A stretch of 64,000 nt of DNA from Pseudomonas piscis. Lineage in GTDB: Bacteria; Pseudomonadota; Gammaproteobacteria; Pseudomonadales; Pseudomonadaceae. Below the pieces are notes generated by a model that worked only from the letters and a program-made list of their open reading frames with translations, did not search any database and was not told the origin of the DNA. Shown piece after piece: positions 26,514 through 36,700 of this stretch (position 1 is the stretch's first letter; every line of letters starts with the position of its first letter). The position numbers and the translations under genes are program-made. The DNA is taken from positions 744,001-808,000 of the forward strand of contig NZ_WHUV01000003.1 in NCBI RefSeq assembly GCF_009380155.1. The letters run 5' to 3'.

Positions 26514-27716
26514 ATGTCATCGATGTGGCGTACCAGCAGTTGGGTACTTCTTGGCAGCGCGTTGATCCTGGCCTTGTCGCTGGGGATCAGGCATGGCTTC
26601 GGCCTGTTCCTGCCGCCCATGAGTGCGCAGTTCGGTTGGGGGCGCGAGGTCTTCGCCTTCGCCATTGCCTTGCAGAACCTGATCTGGGGCCTGGCCCAGC
26701 CATTCACCGGGGCACTGGCCGATCGCTTCGGTGCGGCGAAGGTAGTACTTATCGGCGGCGTGCTGTACGCCGTGGGCCTGGCGTGCATGGGGATGGCGGA
26801 CTCGCCCTTGTCGCTGTCCCTGAGCGCCGGGCTGCTGATCGGTATTGGCCTGTCCGGTACTTCGTTCTCGGTGATCCTGGGTGTGGTTGGCCGCGCGCTG
26901 CCGCCGGAGAAGCGCAGCATGGGCATGGGCCTGGCCAGCGCTGCCGGTTCCTTCGGCCAGTTCGCCATGCTGCCGGGCACCCTGGGCCTGATCGGCTGGC
27001 TGGGCTGGTCGGCGGCGCTGCTGGTGCTGGGTGTGCTGGTGGCGCTGATCGTGCCGCTGGTGAGCATGCTCAAGGACAAACCGCTGCCCGCCCATGGGCA
27101 TGAGCAGAGCCTGATGGAGGCATTGCGCGAGGCTTGTTCCCACTCAGGGTTCTGGTTGCTGGCCTTCGGCTTTTTCGTCTGTGGTTTCCAGGTGGTGTTC
27201 ATCGGTGTGCATTTGCCGGCCTACCTGGTGGACCAGCATTTGCCGGCTACCGTGGGTACCACGGTGCTGGCGCTGATCGGCCTGTTCAATATCTTCGGGA
27301 CCTACACCGCTGGCTGGTTGGGTGGGCGCCTCTCCAAGCCGCGTTTGCTCACGGGCCTGTACCTGCTGCGAGCGGTGGTGATCATGCTGTTTTTATGGGT
27401 GCCGGTGACCCAGGCCAGCGCCTACCTGTTCGGCATGGCCATGGGGTTTCTCTGGCTGTCCACGGTGCCTTTGACCAACGGTACGGTGGCGACCCTGTTC
27501 GGGGTGCGGAATCTGTCGATGCTTGGCGGGATCGTGTTCCTGTTCCACCAGCTGGGTTCGTTCCTCGGTGGTTGGCTGGGCGGCGTGGTGTACGACCGGA
27601 CCGGCAGCTACGACCTGATCTGGCAGGTGGCGATCCTCCTCAGCTTGCTGGCCGCGGCGCTCAACTGGCCGGTACGTGAGCGCCCGGTGGCGCGCCTGCA
27701 GGCCAGCGCCGCATGA
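26514..27716 (+). CDS. MFS transporter
   Basis: 400-residue major facilitator with about twelve membrane segments. The loop 2-3 signature is GALADRFGAAKVVLIGG. It resembles the monocarboxylate/oxalate-formate type branch (starts SSWVLLGSALILALSLGIRHGFGLF). The substrate is unknown; regulation by a MarR protein suggests an organic acid or toxic aromatic. A GGAG ribosome site precedes the ATG. The stop overlaps the start of the next small gene. Confidence 0.88.
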   Translation: MSSMWRTSSWVLLGSALILALSLGIRHGFGLFLPPMSAQFGWGREVFAFAIALQNLIWGLAQPFTGALADRFGAAKVVLIGGVLYAVGLACMGMADSPLSLSLSAGLLIGIGLSGTSFSVILGVVGRALPPEKRSMGMGLASAAGSFGQFAMLPGTLGLIGWLGWSAALLVLGVLVALIVPLVSMLKDKPLPAHGHEQSLMEALREACSHSGFWLLAFGFFVCGFQVVFIGVHLPAYLVDQHLPATVGTTVLALIGLFNIFGTYTAGWLGGRLSKPRLLTGLYLLRAVVIMLFLWVPVTQASAYLFGMAMGFLWLSTVPLTNGTVATLFGVRNLSMLGGIVFLFHQLGSFLGGWLGGVVYDRTGSYDLIWQVAILLSLLAAALNWPVRERPVARLQASAA

Positions 27717-27835
27717 AGGTGCGCATTGGATGGTGGGTCGGCCTGGGCTTGGTCGCCTTGTCATTGCTGCTGGCCTGGTGGGGCTGGCAGCGCAGTGGAA
27801 TGGCGCTGATGCAATTGGGCATGGGCGCTTGCTAG
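27713..27835 (+). CDS. 40-residue single-span membrane microprotein
   Basis: Short open frame starting at an ATG that overlaps the MFS stop by four bases (ATGA). It encodes a Met-Lys start, one hydrophobic segment of about 20 residues with a Trp cluster (VGLGLVALSLLLAWWGW), a basic residue pair, and a short amphipathic tail ending in Cys. Location suggests co-translation with the transporter, perhaps as an accessory subunit. No homologue is known to me; coding is inferred from the overlap and composition. Confidence 0.5.
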   Translation: MKVRIGWWVGLGLVALSLLLAWWGWQRSGMALMQLGMGAC

Positions 27836-27890
27836 TCGCTGACAGGGGCGAGTAACGTCGAGGCCTGACGACTTTTCAAGGACACCTGAC

Positions 27891-28442
27891 ATGGCTATGC
27901 GCTGGTTTGCCGTTCCAGTTTTGCTCGCGGCCTTTGCCGGCTCCACCTGGGCCGCCGATTGTCCGGCGTTGTTGCAGGGCTCGTTGCCCAAGTTGCGCGC
28001 CAAGGAATCCATCGATCTGTGCCAGCGGTTCGCTGGCAAGCCGCTGGTGGTGGTCAACACGGCGAGCTTTTGCGGGTTCGCCCCTCAGTTCAAGGGGCTC
28101 GAGGCCTTGTACCAGCGCTACAAGGACCAGGGATTGGAGGTAGTGGGAGTGCCGTCCAACGACTTCAAGCAAGAGTCCAAGGACGGCGCCGAAACCGCCA
28201 AGGTCTGCTATGTCAATTACGGCGTGACCTTCACCATGACCGAGCCACAGAAGGTCAAGGGCGCGGATGCGGTGCACCTGTTCAAGGTGCTGGCGCAGCA
28301 GAGCAGCGCGCCGAAGTGGAATTTCTACAAGTACGTGGTGGATCGCCAGGGCAAGGTAGTCGCCAATTTCTCCAGCTTGACCAAGCCGGATGACCCGGAG
28401 TTGCTCGAGGCGGTGGAGAAGGCATTGGCGTCGGGGTCTTGA
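27891..28442 (+). CDS. periplasmic glutathione peroxidase family protein
   Basis: 183-residue thioredoxin-fold peroxidase with an N-terminal signal peptide (cleavage after STWA). The peroxidatic Cys is in NTASFCGFAPQF, followed by GVPSNDFKQES and WNFYKYVVDRQG, which are the family signature regions. Cysteine replaces selenocysteine, as usual in bacteria. An export signal puts it in the periplasm, unlike BtuE-type cytoplasmic relatives; its reductant there is unknown. It faces the FadL porin gene across a shared terminator. Confidence 0.88.
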   Translation: MAMRWFAVPVLLAAFAGSTWAADCPALLQGSLPKLRAKESIDLCQRFAGKPLVVVNTASFCGFAPQFKGLEALYQRYKDQGLEVVGVPSNDFKQESKDGAETAKVCYVNYGVTFTMTEPQKVKGADAVHLFKVLAQQSSAPKWNFYKYVVDRQGKVVANFSSLTKPDDPELLEAVEKALASGS

Positions 28443-28460
28443 TTAGCCGTTCGGCAAAGT

Positions 28461-28497
28461 AGAAAGCCCCGGATCCGTGAGGATGCCGGGGCTTTCT
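28461..28497. terminator. bidirectional terminator between gpx and FadL-type gene
   Basis: Hairpin AGAAAGCCCCGG...CCGGGGCTTTCT with a 13-base loop, between convergent genes. U-rich on either strand. Confidence 0.85.
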
Positions 28498-28534
28498 GCA
28501 TTCGATAACTCAGGTCTACGCCTGAGGTCGAATG

Positions 28535-29833
28535 TTAGAAGCGGTAGGTCGCGCCAAGACCGAAACCATTCGCGCTGTTTTCGTACTCGGCGTTGTAGGT
28601 CTGGCCGAGTGCGTTGCGGCGGTTGATGCTGACCTTTTCTTCCTTGAGGTAGGAGTAGGCCACATCGATGGTCAGGTCATCGGTCGGGCTCCAGCCTGCA
28701 CCCACACTGAAGATGGTCCGGTCGCCAGTAGGGATGCGCGGCGAACGGTCAGTGTTGTTGGTGGGAGCCTGGTCGAAGCTCAGGCCGGTACGCAGGACCC
28801 ATTGCTTGTTGAGCTGATAGGAGGTGCCCAGTGCGTAGGCCCAGGTGTCATGCCAGTTCTGATCTTCCTTGATGGTGCTCAGGCCGGCAGGGGCGAAGGC
28901 GCCGCCGTTGGCGCGGGTGACGCCTTCGTTCTTGACGGTGATGTCCTTCAGGCGGCTCCAGCGAGTCCAGGTGGCGCCTGCATAGACTTTCCAGGCGTCG
29001 TTCAGGTCCTGAGTGACGGACAGGTCGTAGGACTCGGGAGTGGTGACCTTGAGGGATGCGTCGTAGCGTTCGCTTTTCAGCACCGAGAACGGGGTGCCGG
29101 CACCAGCAGTACCTGCACCTGCGTAGACGTCAGTATGGCCTTCCAGCTTGTAGTCGACCTTGGAGTGGTAGGTCAGGCCGACACGGGTAGTGTCGGTGGC
29201 TTGTACCAGCACGCCGATGTTGTAGCCCAGGGCTGTATCGTCACCCTTGATCTTGACGTTACTGGTGTTGCGGGAAAGTGGCGGCTGCAAGGCAGATTCC
29301 AGCACGCCGGAAATGCGGTTGATGGTCGGGCCAAAACCGATCGAGACCTTGTCGTTGAAGGCATAGCTGACGGTCGGTTGCAGGGTAATGACCTTGACGT
29401 CGCTCTTGCTGCCGAAGTTGCGACCTTGGAAGTCGTTTTCATAGTCGGTCACAAGGCCGAACGGCGCGTAGACACCCAGGCCGAATGCCCAGTGCTCATC
29501 GATGGGCTTGACGTAGAAGCCCAGTGGCACCGCTGTGAAAGGAACCATGTCCCCTTTGTTGGTGCCGGTCTGAGTACCGCTGGTGTGCTTGATGTCGGTG
29601 CTTGCGTCGATGGCAGCGACACCTACGGTGACTTGTTGCTGTTTCAGACGGGACATACCGGCAGGGTTGCCATAGACAGTGCTTGCGTCATCGGCGGCGG
29701 AAGAACGGCCGGCAAAACCGGTACCCATGCCACTGATGCTTTGTTCGTTGAGGGCGAAGCCGCTGGCGAAGATCTGGCTGGACGCCATCGCGACGGCGAG
29801 GCCAATGGTGGATTTGAGCATTACTTTTTTCAT
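28535..29833 (-). CDS. FadL/OmpP1/TodX family outer membrane transporter
   Basis: 432-residue outer-membrane beta-barrel for hydrophobic compounds such as long-chain fatty acids. AGGAG lies at good spacing before the ATG. The signal peptide ends near IFASG, and the mature N-terminus FALNEQSISGMGTGFAGRSSAADDASTVYGNPAGMSRL carries the family's N-terminal plug motif (NPAGM). C-terminal aromatic end in ATYRF, typical for barrel assembly. Substrate not determinable. It has its own 144-bp upstream region. Confidence 0.92.
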   Translation of the reverse strand: MKKVMLKSTIGLAVAMASSQIFASGFALNEQSISGMGTGFAGRSSAADDASTVYGNPAGMSRLKQQQVTVGVAAIDASTDIKHTSGTQTGTNKGDMVPFTAVPLGFYVKPIDEHWAFGLGVYAPFGLVTDYENDFQGRNFGSKSDVKVITLQPTVSYAFNDKVSIGFGPTINRISGVLESALQPPLSRNTSNVKIKGDDTALGYNIGVLVQATDTTRVGLTYHSKVDYKLEGHTDVYAGAGTAGAGTPFSVLKSERYDASLKVTTPESYDLSVTQDLNDAWKVYAGATWTRWSRLKDITVKNEGVTRANGGAFAPAGLSTIKEDQNWHDTWAYALGTSYQLNKQWVLRTGLSFDQAPTNNTDRSPRIPTGDRTIFSVGAGWSPTDDLTIDVAYSYLKEEKVSINRRNALGQTYNAEYENSANGFGLGATYRF

Positions 29834-29977
29834 TATTAGAACTCCTGGTGATCACCGAGGCGAAAATTACCAACATTTCTGCCTCGGCGCTATAGGCTGC
29901 AATAGTTGATCTAGAGCGGTTTTGTAGGACAATCCGACCAAAATCAGGCTTTTTCTCTGATCTTGTAAAAGTCGTCG

Positions 29978-30460
29978 TCAGCAGGCCACCTGGCTCAGTG
30001 GTGAAACACAGGTTTGCCAGGCATAGGTGAAGTCTCTTAAACGTCCTTGTGGTTGAAAGGTCTTCCTCCAGATGCGGGCCATGCCGAGCAAATCGTCGGC
30101 AGCGGGTAGCGCGGTGTGCTGTTCTTCCACCAGCAACCAGGCGATCGCCGTGGCGTAGCGCAGGTTGACGGTCAGTTCCAGGTGCGGTCCGCTGAGAAAC
30201 GCGTGCTGGCTGGCCAATCCGCGAACCAGACTAGCTCGTTCCGGGTCCAGCGCCAGGTAATGGTCCCAGAGGGCCCGGTGACGTGGTTCGGTGATGCGGT
30301 ACAGCCCATGGCCACGGCGATCGTGCAGCGCCGAACCCAGCTCCGACTGGCTGGCGGCGATGCCCAATAACAAGGCTTCAGCGGTTTTGCTATGGCTACC
30401 CAGGTACATCAGCGTTGGGCGTATCACATAGCGGCACAACTCGCTGGCGGCGATACCCAT
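29978..30460 (-). CDS. conserved protein of unknown function (160 aa)
   Basis: Helical soluble protein, no signal or membrane segment. GAGG is six bases before the ATG. Segments such as LCRYVIRPTLMYLG, SKTAEALLLGIAASQSELG and RRGHGLYRITEPRHRALWDHYLA resemble phage structural or muramidase-like 'P-loop-less' bacterial proteins only vaguely, so I do not assign a family. Situated alone between the FadL-type gene and the DUF3509-like gene. Confidence 0.65.
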   Translation of the reverse strand: MGIAASELCRYVIRPTLMYLGSHSKTAEALLLGIAASQSELGSALHDRRGHGLYRITEPRHRALWDHYLALDPERASLVRGLASQHAFLSGPHLELTVNLRYATAIAWLLVEEQHTALPAADDLLGMARIWRKTFQPQGRLRDFTYAWQTCVSPLSQVAC

Positions 30461-30680
30461 AAAGCCCTCGAGGATTGAAAATGGCCGGCGAAACCTGAAG
30501 GCGCTTGGCAGCTAATGAATGATCAGGTTTGCCGGAAGCGGTTCAGGCCGCTTGAGTTGAAGTGTAGTGTCATATCTGTGCTGTAAAGGCCTGTTTTTAA
30601 AATATTTCCGTTCCCTTGTTATAAGCCTTATATCGATTGGTACTTTGATCGCTCGAAGCCGCCGATAAATCACAAGTCAT

Positions 30681-30708
30681 AAAAAAGCCCCGCATAGTGG
30701 CGGGGCTT
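30681..30708 (-). terminator. intrinsic terminator of the DUF3509-like gene
   Basis: AAGCCCCGC-atagtg-GCGGGGCTT; on the minus strand it is followed by TTTTTT. It lies 24 bases after the stop of the small gene. Confidence 0.88.
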
Positions 30709-30731
30709 CGGGCTTTTCGGCGGTTGCCGGA

Positions 30732-30956
30732 TCAGGCCACCAGGGCCTGGCGCGTGCGCTCGATCACGGCCTGCAGCGGCTCGGCGCTGGAGTACTGGTC
30801 GGGATACAGGCGTTCGCTGTGACGGGCGATTCCATGTTCGTTGACCAGGGTGAAGCTGAAACCGTTTTTGCGGGTTGCCATGATCAGGCAGTTCAGTGGT
30901 GCAAAAGCGTTGGTCAGGGTACGAATGGCATTCTGGGTCTGGATTTGAGTAGACAT
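30732..30956 (-). CDS. small DUF3509-like protein (74 aa)
   Basis: 74-residue protein starting MSTQIQTQNAIRTLTNAF. The pattern LTNAFAP...KNGFSFTLVNEHGIARHSERLY matches the small Pseudomonas DUF3509 proteins in my memory; this is not verified. The start at 30956 is chosen because the upstream frame is an unrelated leader. It has its own terminator, so it is a single-gene unit. Confidence 0.6.
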   Translation of the reverse strand: MSTQIQTQNAIRTLTNAFAPLNCLIMATRKNGFSFTLVNEHGIARHSERLYPDQYSSAEPLQAVIERTRQALVA

Positions 30957-31822
30957 AATTATTGTTCCTACAAATGACACGGATAAGAGCCGTGCAACGT
31001 TAAAACGTTCCAGTGACGCTGGCCGCCAAGGGCCGGGCGAAGAACCTGTCTGGAACAAAGCAGCCAGTTTGCAGCGCTTTGATTACAGTTGCGCTAAGGC
31101 TGGCAGGTAGGTACTTAGGAGGTCAGGCAGCACAACAAGGGCAGAGGTTCTGGGCCCAGGGTGAAGATCCTGATCAATTTGCAGGTTGGTTCGGTCAGAG
31201 TAAGGAGCTCACTCGCGGCCTGGAGAATTTTCCAAGGACGCTGCAGTGGTGAGTGTTACCTGGAAACCAGCGAGATGGTCGGTCCTGGATGTTGGCGTGC
31301 TGCTCGTTTCGAGGTGCTGCCGACGGGACTTGTTCGACCAGAATTGACTTTCAGCTTGGTACTAACGGCGCGAATTGTATTGAGTTGAAGGGCGGAACGC
31401 AAGTGTGCTAGGTGAATTTTTATCGAGAGTCGGGAAACCGGCGGTGTAACCCCCAGCTTGGGGTGTGTACGAAAAGAGTGCGTTGCCAGCGTCAATTTCA
31501 ACACGGTTGTGCACACTTATCGCGCAGCGTGTCACCCGCTTGTCACCTTGCCTGAAGTTAGCCCCTTAGCCTGTCTCGAGAATTTAAGTCAATGAAAAAC
31601 ATCGCTTTTTTTTGCTGGTGAAAAAATCGTCAGTTTGACTGGAAGGCCCGTCTCATGGGGCTTTGCGAGGGTTGAAGAGGGGTTGTCCACTGAGTTATCC
31701 ACAGCTTCTGTGGATTGTCCCAAGCGCTTGCTCTAGGACGGGCGTGCTGGGTCTTTTGGGCTTTACCCGGGCGAAAAAAGGAGTAGAGTGGCGCGCCTTC
31801 CGATCTGCCCCCACAGTGCTTT
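30957..31822. other. 866-bp region without a convincing gene
   Basis: No frame here has a ribosome site or a recognisable protein. The right half has a hairpin CCCCCAGCTTGGGG near 31449-31462, an AT-rich stretch with a run of T near 31605-31613, and DnaA-box-like sites at 31683-31717. It probably holds the promoter and control region of the 31823 gene; a small RNA is possible but I see no terminator-promoter pair proving one. Confidence 0.4.
31683..31717. promoter_or_regulatory. cluster of DnaA-box-like sequences
   Basis: A perfect DnaA box TTATCCACA (31695-31703), a near match TTGTCCACT (31683-31691) and an inverted imperfect box TGTGGATTG (31709-31717) lie within 35 bases, about 105 upstream of the next gene's ATG. 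Confidence 0.5.
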
Positions 31823-32146
31823 ATGAAGTTTCGCTCAGTATCACCCTCTGTTACCGCAACCTCTGAAAGTGTTACCGAACCCAAGCGTTTCTCCCTGCGG
31901 GTTGCCCTGTGGTTGCTGGACAATCCGCGTCTTGGACATAGCTCCAGCGTCAAGCACTTTGCCGGACGCCTGCTCAAGCAGCCGGCCCGCCAAGGCGTAG
32001 TCGCCGCGCAGAGCCGGCTGGGTCAGTTGATGTGCCGCGAATGCGGTAATGCCCGGGACCGCCGTATCGGTCATGACCTGCTGCGCCAGGCGGCTCGCGC
32101 CGGCGACCGTAGCGCCCAGCAAGAGCTGGGTCGGATCGAAGACTGA
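31823..32146 (+). CDS. small Sel1-repeat-like protein (107 aa)
   Basis: 107-residue basic protein. The C-terminal half has one to two degenerate Sel1/TPR-like helix pairs (QGVVAAQSRLGQLMCRE and LLRQAARAGDRSAQQELGRIED). The N-terminus is basic and low complexity. The only ATG used is at 31823, with weak ribosome site. Function unknown; Sel1 repeats usually mediate protein contacts. Another Sel1-like gene lies at 52681, and both are preceded (directly or a few genes away) by DnaA-box-containing gaps. Confidence 0.65.
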   Translation: MKFRSVSPSVTATSESVTEPKRFSLRVALWLLDNPRLGHSSSVKHFAGRLLKQPARQGVVAAQSRLGQLMCRECGNARDRRIGHDLLRQAARAGDRSAQQELGRIED

Positions 32147-32207
32147 GCTGTCCAACCCCTGGCGGCTTGGTTAACCTTCATTTCTTTTCTGGATGTCAGG
32201 ACTCGCT

Positions 32208-33689
32208 ATGGCTATGGACTTGACCAGCATCTTGCTTGGCCTGGCGGCGGCTGCGGTGCCATTGCTGGCATTGGCCTGGCAACTGCAGCGGCGTGCCAGT
32301 TCCAGCCAAGCTGACCTGTCCCTGCTGGAAGAACGCCTGGCCACTGCCCAGATGGCCCAGGAAGGGCTGATGGCGCAACTGGATGCCAGTCGCGATGAAG
32401 TCAGCGATCTGAGCCAGGCCAACGCCCTCAAGCAGGCGGACCTGGCGGCTCTGGGACGTGAGGTGGAGCTGTTGCAGATCGAGCGTGACAACGCCCGTGA
32501 TGCGGCCCACGCCTGGAGCCTGGAGCGCGCTGCCAAGGAACACGAATTGCGCCGGCTGGATGCCCAGGCGGCATCGCTGGCCGCTGAGCTGCGCGAGCAG
32601 CAGGACAGCCATCAACAACGTCTCACGGATCTGCAGGGCTCCCGCGACGAACTGCGCGCCCAGTTCGCCGAGCTGGCGGGCAAGATCTTCGATGAGCGTG
32701 AACAGCGCTTCGCCGAAACCAGCCAACAGCGCCTGGGGCAGTTGCTGGATCCGCTGAAGGATCGTATCCAGGCTTTCGAGAAGCGCGTGGAGGAGAGTTA
32801 TCAGTCTGAGGCCCGCGAGCGGTTTTCCCTGGCCAAGGAGCTGGAGCGCCTGCAGCAGTTGAACCTGCGCTTGAGCGATGAGGCCACCAACCTGACCCGC
32901 GCCCTCAAGGGCCAGAAAACCCAGGGCAACTGGGGCGAGCTAATCCTCGAGCGGGTGCTGGAGCATGCCGGCCTGGAAAAGGGCCGCGAATACCAGACCC
33001 AGGTCAGCCTCAAGGGCCCGGATGGCGAGCGATTCCAGCCCGATGTGCTGATCATGCTGCCCGGCGACAAGCAGGTGGTGGTGGATTCCAAGGTCAGCCT
33101 CACGGCTTATCAGCAGTATGTGGGCTGTGACGACCCACAGGTCGCCCAGGCCGCCCTGAAGCAGCACGTGCTGTCCCTGCGCAATCACGTCAAGGGCTTG
33201 GCCGGCAAGGACTACAAGCGCCTGGAAGGCTTGCACAGCCTGGATTTCGTGCTGTTGTTCGTACCGGTCGAAGGCGCTTTTTCCGCGGCATTGCAGGCCG
33301 AGCCCAATCTGTTCCAGGAAGCCTTCGACCGGCATATCGTGATCGTCAGCCCGACCACCTTGCTCGCTACCTTGCGGGTGATCGACAGCCTGTGGAAACA
33401 GGAGCGCCAGAGTCAGAACGCGCGGGAAATCGCCGAGCGGGCGGGCTGGCTGTACGACAAGTTCGTGCTGTTCATCCAGGACCTGGATGAGGTCGGCAAT
33501 CGTTTGCAGCAGTTGGACAAGGCCTACGCGGCGGCACGCAACAAGCTGACCGAGGGTCGCGGCAACCTGATCAGCCGCAGCGAGCAGCTCAAGCTGCTCG
33601 GCGCGCGTGCCAGCAAGAGCTTGCCGGCGGACCTGCTGGAGCGGGCCATGACCGATGCCGATGGCCGCGAGCTGGAACTGCCGGACTGA
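32208..33689 (+). CDS. rmuC: DNA recombination protein RmuC
   Basis: RmuC family protein, linked in E. coli to suppression of inversions between short repeats. 493 residues. The start at 32208 is preferred because AGGA lies six bases upstream; ATG 32193 is possible. An N-terminal membrane segment (SILLGLAAAAVPLLALAW) is followed by a long coiled coil (about 25-190), then the PD-(D/E)XK-like nuclease region with NWGELILERVLEHAGL, FQPDVLIMLPGDKQVVVDSK and KQERQSQNAREIAERAG. Complete. Confidence 0.92.
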   Translation: MAMDLTSILLGLAAAAVPLLALAWQLQRRASSSQADLSLLEERLATAQMAQEGLMAQLDASRDEVSDLSQANALKQADLAALGREVELLQIERDNARDAAHAWSLERAAKEHELRRLDAQAASLAAELREQQDSHQQRLTDLQGSRDELRAQFAELAGKIFDEREQRFAETSQQRLGQLLDPLKDRIQAFEKRVEESYQSEARERFSLAKELERLQQLNLRLSDEATNLTRALKGQKTQGNWGELILERVLEHAGLEKGREYQTQVSLKGPDGERFQPDVLIMLPGDKQVVVDSKVSLTAYQQYVGCDDPQVAQAALKQHVLSLRNHVKGLAGKDYKRLEGLHSLDFVLLFVPVEGAFSAALQAEPNLFQEAFDRHIVIVSPTTLLATLRVIDSLWKQERQSQNAREIAERAGWLYDKFVLFIQDLDEVGNRLQQLDKAYAAARNKLTEGRGNLISRSEQLKLLGARASKSLPADLLERAMTDADGRELELPD

Positions 33690-33704
33690 GTCGTCCGGCG
33701 CGCT

Positions 33705-36700
33705 TCAGCCCAGGGGCAGGTGCCGGCTGAGCAGGGCGCGCAAGGCCGCGGGCTTCACCGGCTTGGCCAGGTAGTCCAAGCCTGCCGCATGCACCTGGGC
33801 GACCATCTCCGGGCGGCCATCGGCGCTGATCACCACGCCGGGTACCGGTTCCCCCAATTGGGTGCGCAGCCAGGCCATGACCTCGGTGCCGGTTTCGCCA
33901 TCGTCCAGGTGGTAGTCCACCAGGGCCAGTTGCGGGCGGATGCCTTCCTTGAGCAGCGCTGCGCACTCCTCGCGGTTGCGGGCGGTCCAGACCTGGCAGC
34001 CCCAGCGGGTCAGCAGGCTGTTCATGCCGATCAGGATGCTGTCTTCATTATCCAGGCAGAGCACTTGCCCGCCGTTGAGCGACTGCCCTTTGATCTCCGC
34101 AACCTTGCCCGGAGCCACGGTGCCGCTGCGCGCCAGGGGCACGCTGACACTGAATACGCTGCCCTTGCCGGGCCAGGAGCGCACCTGTAGTGGATGTCCC
34201 AGCACCCGGCACAGACCGTCGGCGATCGCCAGGCCCAGCCCCAGGCCTTTTTCGGCGCGGGTCTGGTGGCTGTCCAGGCGCTTGAACTCCTCGAAGATCA
34301 CCTGCTGCTTGTCCTGCGGAATGCCGGGCCCTCGGTCCCAGACTTCCAGGCTCAACGAGTCGCCGCGGCGGCGCACGCCCAGCAGGACCGGACCCTTGGC
34401 GTAGCGGAAGGCATTGGTCAGGAAGTTCTGCAGCACCCGGCGCAGCAGCTTGCTGTCGCTGTCGACGCGCAGATGGCTGCCGCGCACCCGGAATTGCAGG
34501 CCCTGTTCCTGGGCCAGGACCTTGAACTCCGTGCCCAGGGTGTCGAACAGTTCGTTGAGGGCGAAGGGTTTGCGTTCCGGAGTGATCTTGCCGTTCTCCA
34601 GGCGCGAGATGTCCAGCAGGTCGCTGATCAGGTCTTCGGCCGAACGCAGCGAACTGTCCAGGTGCTGCACCAGTTGCTGGGCCTCGGCGGACAGGCCGTC
34701 TTCCTGATGGGAGAGGGCGGCGGAAAACAGTCGCGCGGCGTTCAGCGGTTGCATCAAGTCATGGCTGACCGCGGCCAGGAAACGGGTCTTGGACTGGTTG
34801 GCCGATTCGGCAGTGCCCTTGGCCTCGATCAGCGCGGCGTTGAGTTGCGACAGCTCATGGGTACGTTCCGCCACCCGTTGTTCCAGGCCTTCGTTGGCTT
34901 CGGTCAGGGCCTGTTCGGCCTCGCGAAACGGGGTGATATCGGTGAAGCTCATGACGAAGCCGCCGCCGGGCATGGGGTTGCCGATCAGCTCGATCACCCG
35001 GCCATTGGGGAACAATCGCTCGGAAGTGTGGGCGCGGCCCTGGCGCATCCAGTGCAGGCGCCTGGCCACGTGCACTTCCGCTTCGCCGGGGCCGCACAGG
35101 CCGCGCTCGGCATTGTGGCGGATGATGTCGGCGATCGGCCGGCCGACGCTGATCAGCCCCTCGGGATAGTTGAACAGTTCCAGGTAGCGCCGGTTCCAGG
35201 CCACCAGCTTGAGGGACTGATCCACCACGCTGATGCCCTGGCTGATGTTCTCGATCGCGCCTTGCAGCAGGGCACGGTTGAACTGCAAGACCTCGGAGGC
35301 TTCGTCGGCGATGCGCACCACGTCCTCGAGCTGCATGTCCCGGCCTTCGATGGCTGCCTTGACCACCGCCCGGGTCGATGAGGCCCCCAGTACGCCCGCC
35401 AGCAGGCGTTCGGTGTGGGCGATCCATTCGCCGTCGGCGTTCTGGTTCGGGTTGAAGCCCTTGCCCTGGCGGTAGGCGAAACGAATGAAGCTCTGGCGGG
35501 CGCGTTCTTCGCCGACAAAGCGCGCGGCCAGCTTCAGCAGGTCGTCGATCTGCACCGCCAGCATCGAGCGCGAACTCAGGCGGCCGCTGATTTCCTGGCC
35601 GATGAAGCGCCCGGCTTGCCAATGCTCGGAAACCCGGGTGCGCGACAGGACCGAAACCCAGGCGAACAGGGTGAAGTTGCCGGCCATGGACAGCACCACG
35701 CCCTGGGTCAGCGGCGTGATCGGCAGGTTCAGCGGGTTGCTGTGCAACCAGGCCAGGCCCGGGAAGCTGTTCAGCGACCAGCCCAGGCTATGGGCCGCCA
35801 GCGGCAGTACCAGGGTGTAGAACCAGATGAAGGTGCCGGCGGCCAGGCCGGCGAACACGCCACGGCGGTTGGCCTGTTTCCAGTACAGCGCGCCGACCAT
35901 GGCTGGCGCCAGCTGGGTCACGGCGGCGAAGGCGATCTGGCCGATGGTGGCCAGGCTCGCGGTGGAGCCCAGCAGGCGGTAGCTGACGTAGGCCAGCAGC
36001 AGGATGACGACGATGCTCACCCGGCGTACCGAGAGCATCCAGTGACGGAACACTTCGAACGGACGTTCGGCATTGTTGTGCCGCAGCAGCCAGGGCAGCA
36101 GCATGTCGTTGGAGACCATGGTCGACAGCGCCACGCTGGCGACGATCACCATGCCGGTGGCCGCCGAGGCGCCGCCGATGAAGGCCAGCAGGGCCAGGGC
36201 CGGATGGGCCTGGGCCAGGGGCAGGCTGATGACGAAGGAGTCCGGCAACACGCTGCTGGGCAAGAGCATCTGCCCGGCCAGGGCAATGGGCACCACGAAC
36301 AGTGCGGCCAGGGCCAGGTAGGCCGGGAAAACCCATTTGGCCAGGCGCAGGTCCTGGGGCTCGATGTTTTCCACCACGGTGACGTGGAACTGCCGGGGCA
36401 GGCAGATGATCGCCATCATCGCCACTCCGGTCTGCACCACCATCGACGGCCAGTTGACGGTTTCTTCCCAATACTGCTCCAGGCGCGGGGCCAGCATGGC
36501 CTGGCTGAACAGATCGTCGAAACCGTCGTACAGGCCGTAGGTGACGAACACTCCCACCGCGAGGAAGGCGAACAGCTTGACCAGGGATTCGAAGGCGATC
36601 GCCAGCACCATGCCCCGGTGGTGCTCGGTGGCGTCCAGGTTGCGAGTGCCGAAGACGATGGTGAACAGGGCCAGGATCAGCGACACGATCAGCGCCGTGT

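Noticed and set aside
30957..31822. RsmX/Y/Z-type small RNA
   Set aside because: I looked for repeated GGA-loop hairpins ended by a terminator; only scattered AGGA triplets are present.
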